A stretch of 64,000 bases of DNA from contig JADJTR010000012.1 in assembly GCA_016711085.1 (NCBI GenBank), forward strand, positions 1 to 64,000. Reading direction: 5' to 3'. Positions 63,546-64,000 of the stretch are shown here, piece by piece; position 1 is the stretch's first letter, and each line of letters opens with the position of its first letter. Both the position numbers and the translations under genes were made by a program. The notes beneath the pieces are model-generated. The model saw only the letters and a program-made list of their open reading frames with translations, had not been told where the DNA came from and searched no databases. This DNA is from Phyllobacteriaceae bacterium. GTDB taxonomy: Bacteria; Pseudomonadota; Alphaproteobacteria; Rhizobiales; Rhizobiaceae.

Positions 63546-64000
63546 CTAAACCCTTTGCCAGACGGCGAAAAGATGCGGAATGACGCGGTCCGGGCGCACC
63601 TGTTCGAAATGCTCGGCGGCGATGCGGCGAAACCCCATCTCGGAGAAAATGCCTGCTTCCCGCGGCGAAAGCGGCCAGGGCGGACCCGCGGTCGGGGCAT
63701 CGTCCGGTCGCGTTCGCGCGTAGATGAGCAAGCTCCCGCCGGGCGCCACAAGCGAGGCGATGGCGAGCGAGAACAGGGTGCGCAATTCGCCCGGCACAGA
63801 CTGGATCGTGTAGCATTCGTTGACCAGATCGAAAGCGCCGGCCCAAGGCGGCGGCAGCGCCGCGAGATCGGCGATGGCGTAGTCGACCGGGCTTTGCGGA
63901 AAGCGGTCAAGCGCCCAGCCAATGGCGCGCGCCGACAGATCGAACGCGGTGGTCTTCCAGCCTGCGGCGGCGAGCGCCTCGGCGTTGTCGCCAAGGCCAC
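63546..64000 (-). CDS. class I SAM-dependent methyltransferase, partial
   Basis: The frame enters from the right edge with GLGDNAEALAAAGWKTTAFD, the end of the SAM-binding motif and the acidic loop. It continues VDYAIADLAALPPPWAGAFD and LVNECYTIQSVPGELRTLFS. It ends with SEMGFRRIAAEHFEQVRPDR and LFAVWQRV. The fold is that of small-molecule methyltransferases of the UbiE/thiopurine type. The N-terminus is outside the window. The stop is 21 bp before the next gene, suggesting a two-gene operon. Confidence 0.8.
   Translation of the reverse strand, partial: GLGDNAEALAAAGWKTTAFDLSARAIGWALDRFPQSPVDYAIADLAALPPPWAGAFDLVNECYTIQSVPGELRTLFSLAIASLVAPGGSLLIYARTRPDDAPTAGPPWPLSPREAGIFSEMGFRRIAAEHFEQVRPDRVIPHLFAVWQRV

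Overview
The window looks like a piece of a GC-rich alphaproteobacterial chromosome, most likely Hyphomicrobiales (Rhizobiales). The basis is the aapJQMP amino-acid transporter, an HdaA-type DnaA regulator, an NDUFS4-type complex I subunit, a uvrC-pgsA-moaD-moaE run, and short palindromic intergenic repeats of the kind common in that order. Genus cannot be decided from the sequence alone. A technical point affects many calls. At least a dozen ordinary housekeeping genes (ppk, aapJ, hdaA, an AI-2E-type permease, a CDP-alcohol phosphatidyltransferase, a GGDEF-EAL gene, dinB and others) carry single-base frameshifts, often in short homopolymers. Residual indel errors are therefore at least as likely as true pseudogenes.

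Layout. 1-4.0 kb: ppx and ppk (minus strand, broken), a CHCC zinc-finger protein and a broken FAD monooxygenase. 4.0-11.0 kb: a small heat-shock protein, the aap operon, a PAP2 phosphatase and divergent metC. 11.0-22.7 kb: an Rhs polymorphic-toxin locus on the minus strand. A large secreted SpvB/FG-GAP/Rhs protein with an AHH-nuclease tip is followed by four candidate toxin-tip/immunity pairs, separated in places by partial copies of the Rhs core. 23.0-38.0 kb: a ~15.0 kb integrative element inserted in the anticodon loop of a tRNA-Arg(TCT) gene. The two tRNA halves flank the element, which carries its own complete tRNA-Arg(TCT) at its left end. It has a tyrosine integrase, an AlpA-like protein, a primase-helicase next to an iteron-like repeat cluster, TerS, a two-gene TerL, a restriction-modification pair, an HNH nuclease and small unknown genes. 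No capsid, portal or tail genes were recognised, so it resembles a phage satellite or a reduced prophage.

38.0-42.8 kb: NDUFS4-like gene, tRNA-Pro(TGG), hdaA, an AI-2E-type permease and a CDP-alcohol phosphatidyltransferase, with divergent purMN. 43.0-43.6 kb is an AT-rich gene-free stretch before a family 2 glycosyltransferase. 44.6-54.6 kb: molybdopterin oxidoreductase, rlmJ, RNase T2, a GST, an outer-membrane barrel, a pteridine-reductase-like SDR, uvrC, pgsA and moaDE. 54.7-64 kb: GGDEF-EAL protein, ndk, DinB, a PIN/Phd toxin-antitoxin pair, an interrupted tail-collar-like membrane protein, a repeat-rich intergenic region, an ABC-F ATPase, a TIGR02186-like membrane protein and a partial methyltransferase.

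The two most interesting regions are the Rhs cassette array, which looks like a store of alternative toxin tips with matching immunity genes, and the tRNA-splitting element, which appears to replace the tRNA it destroys.
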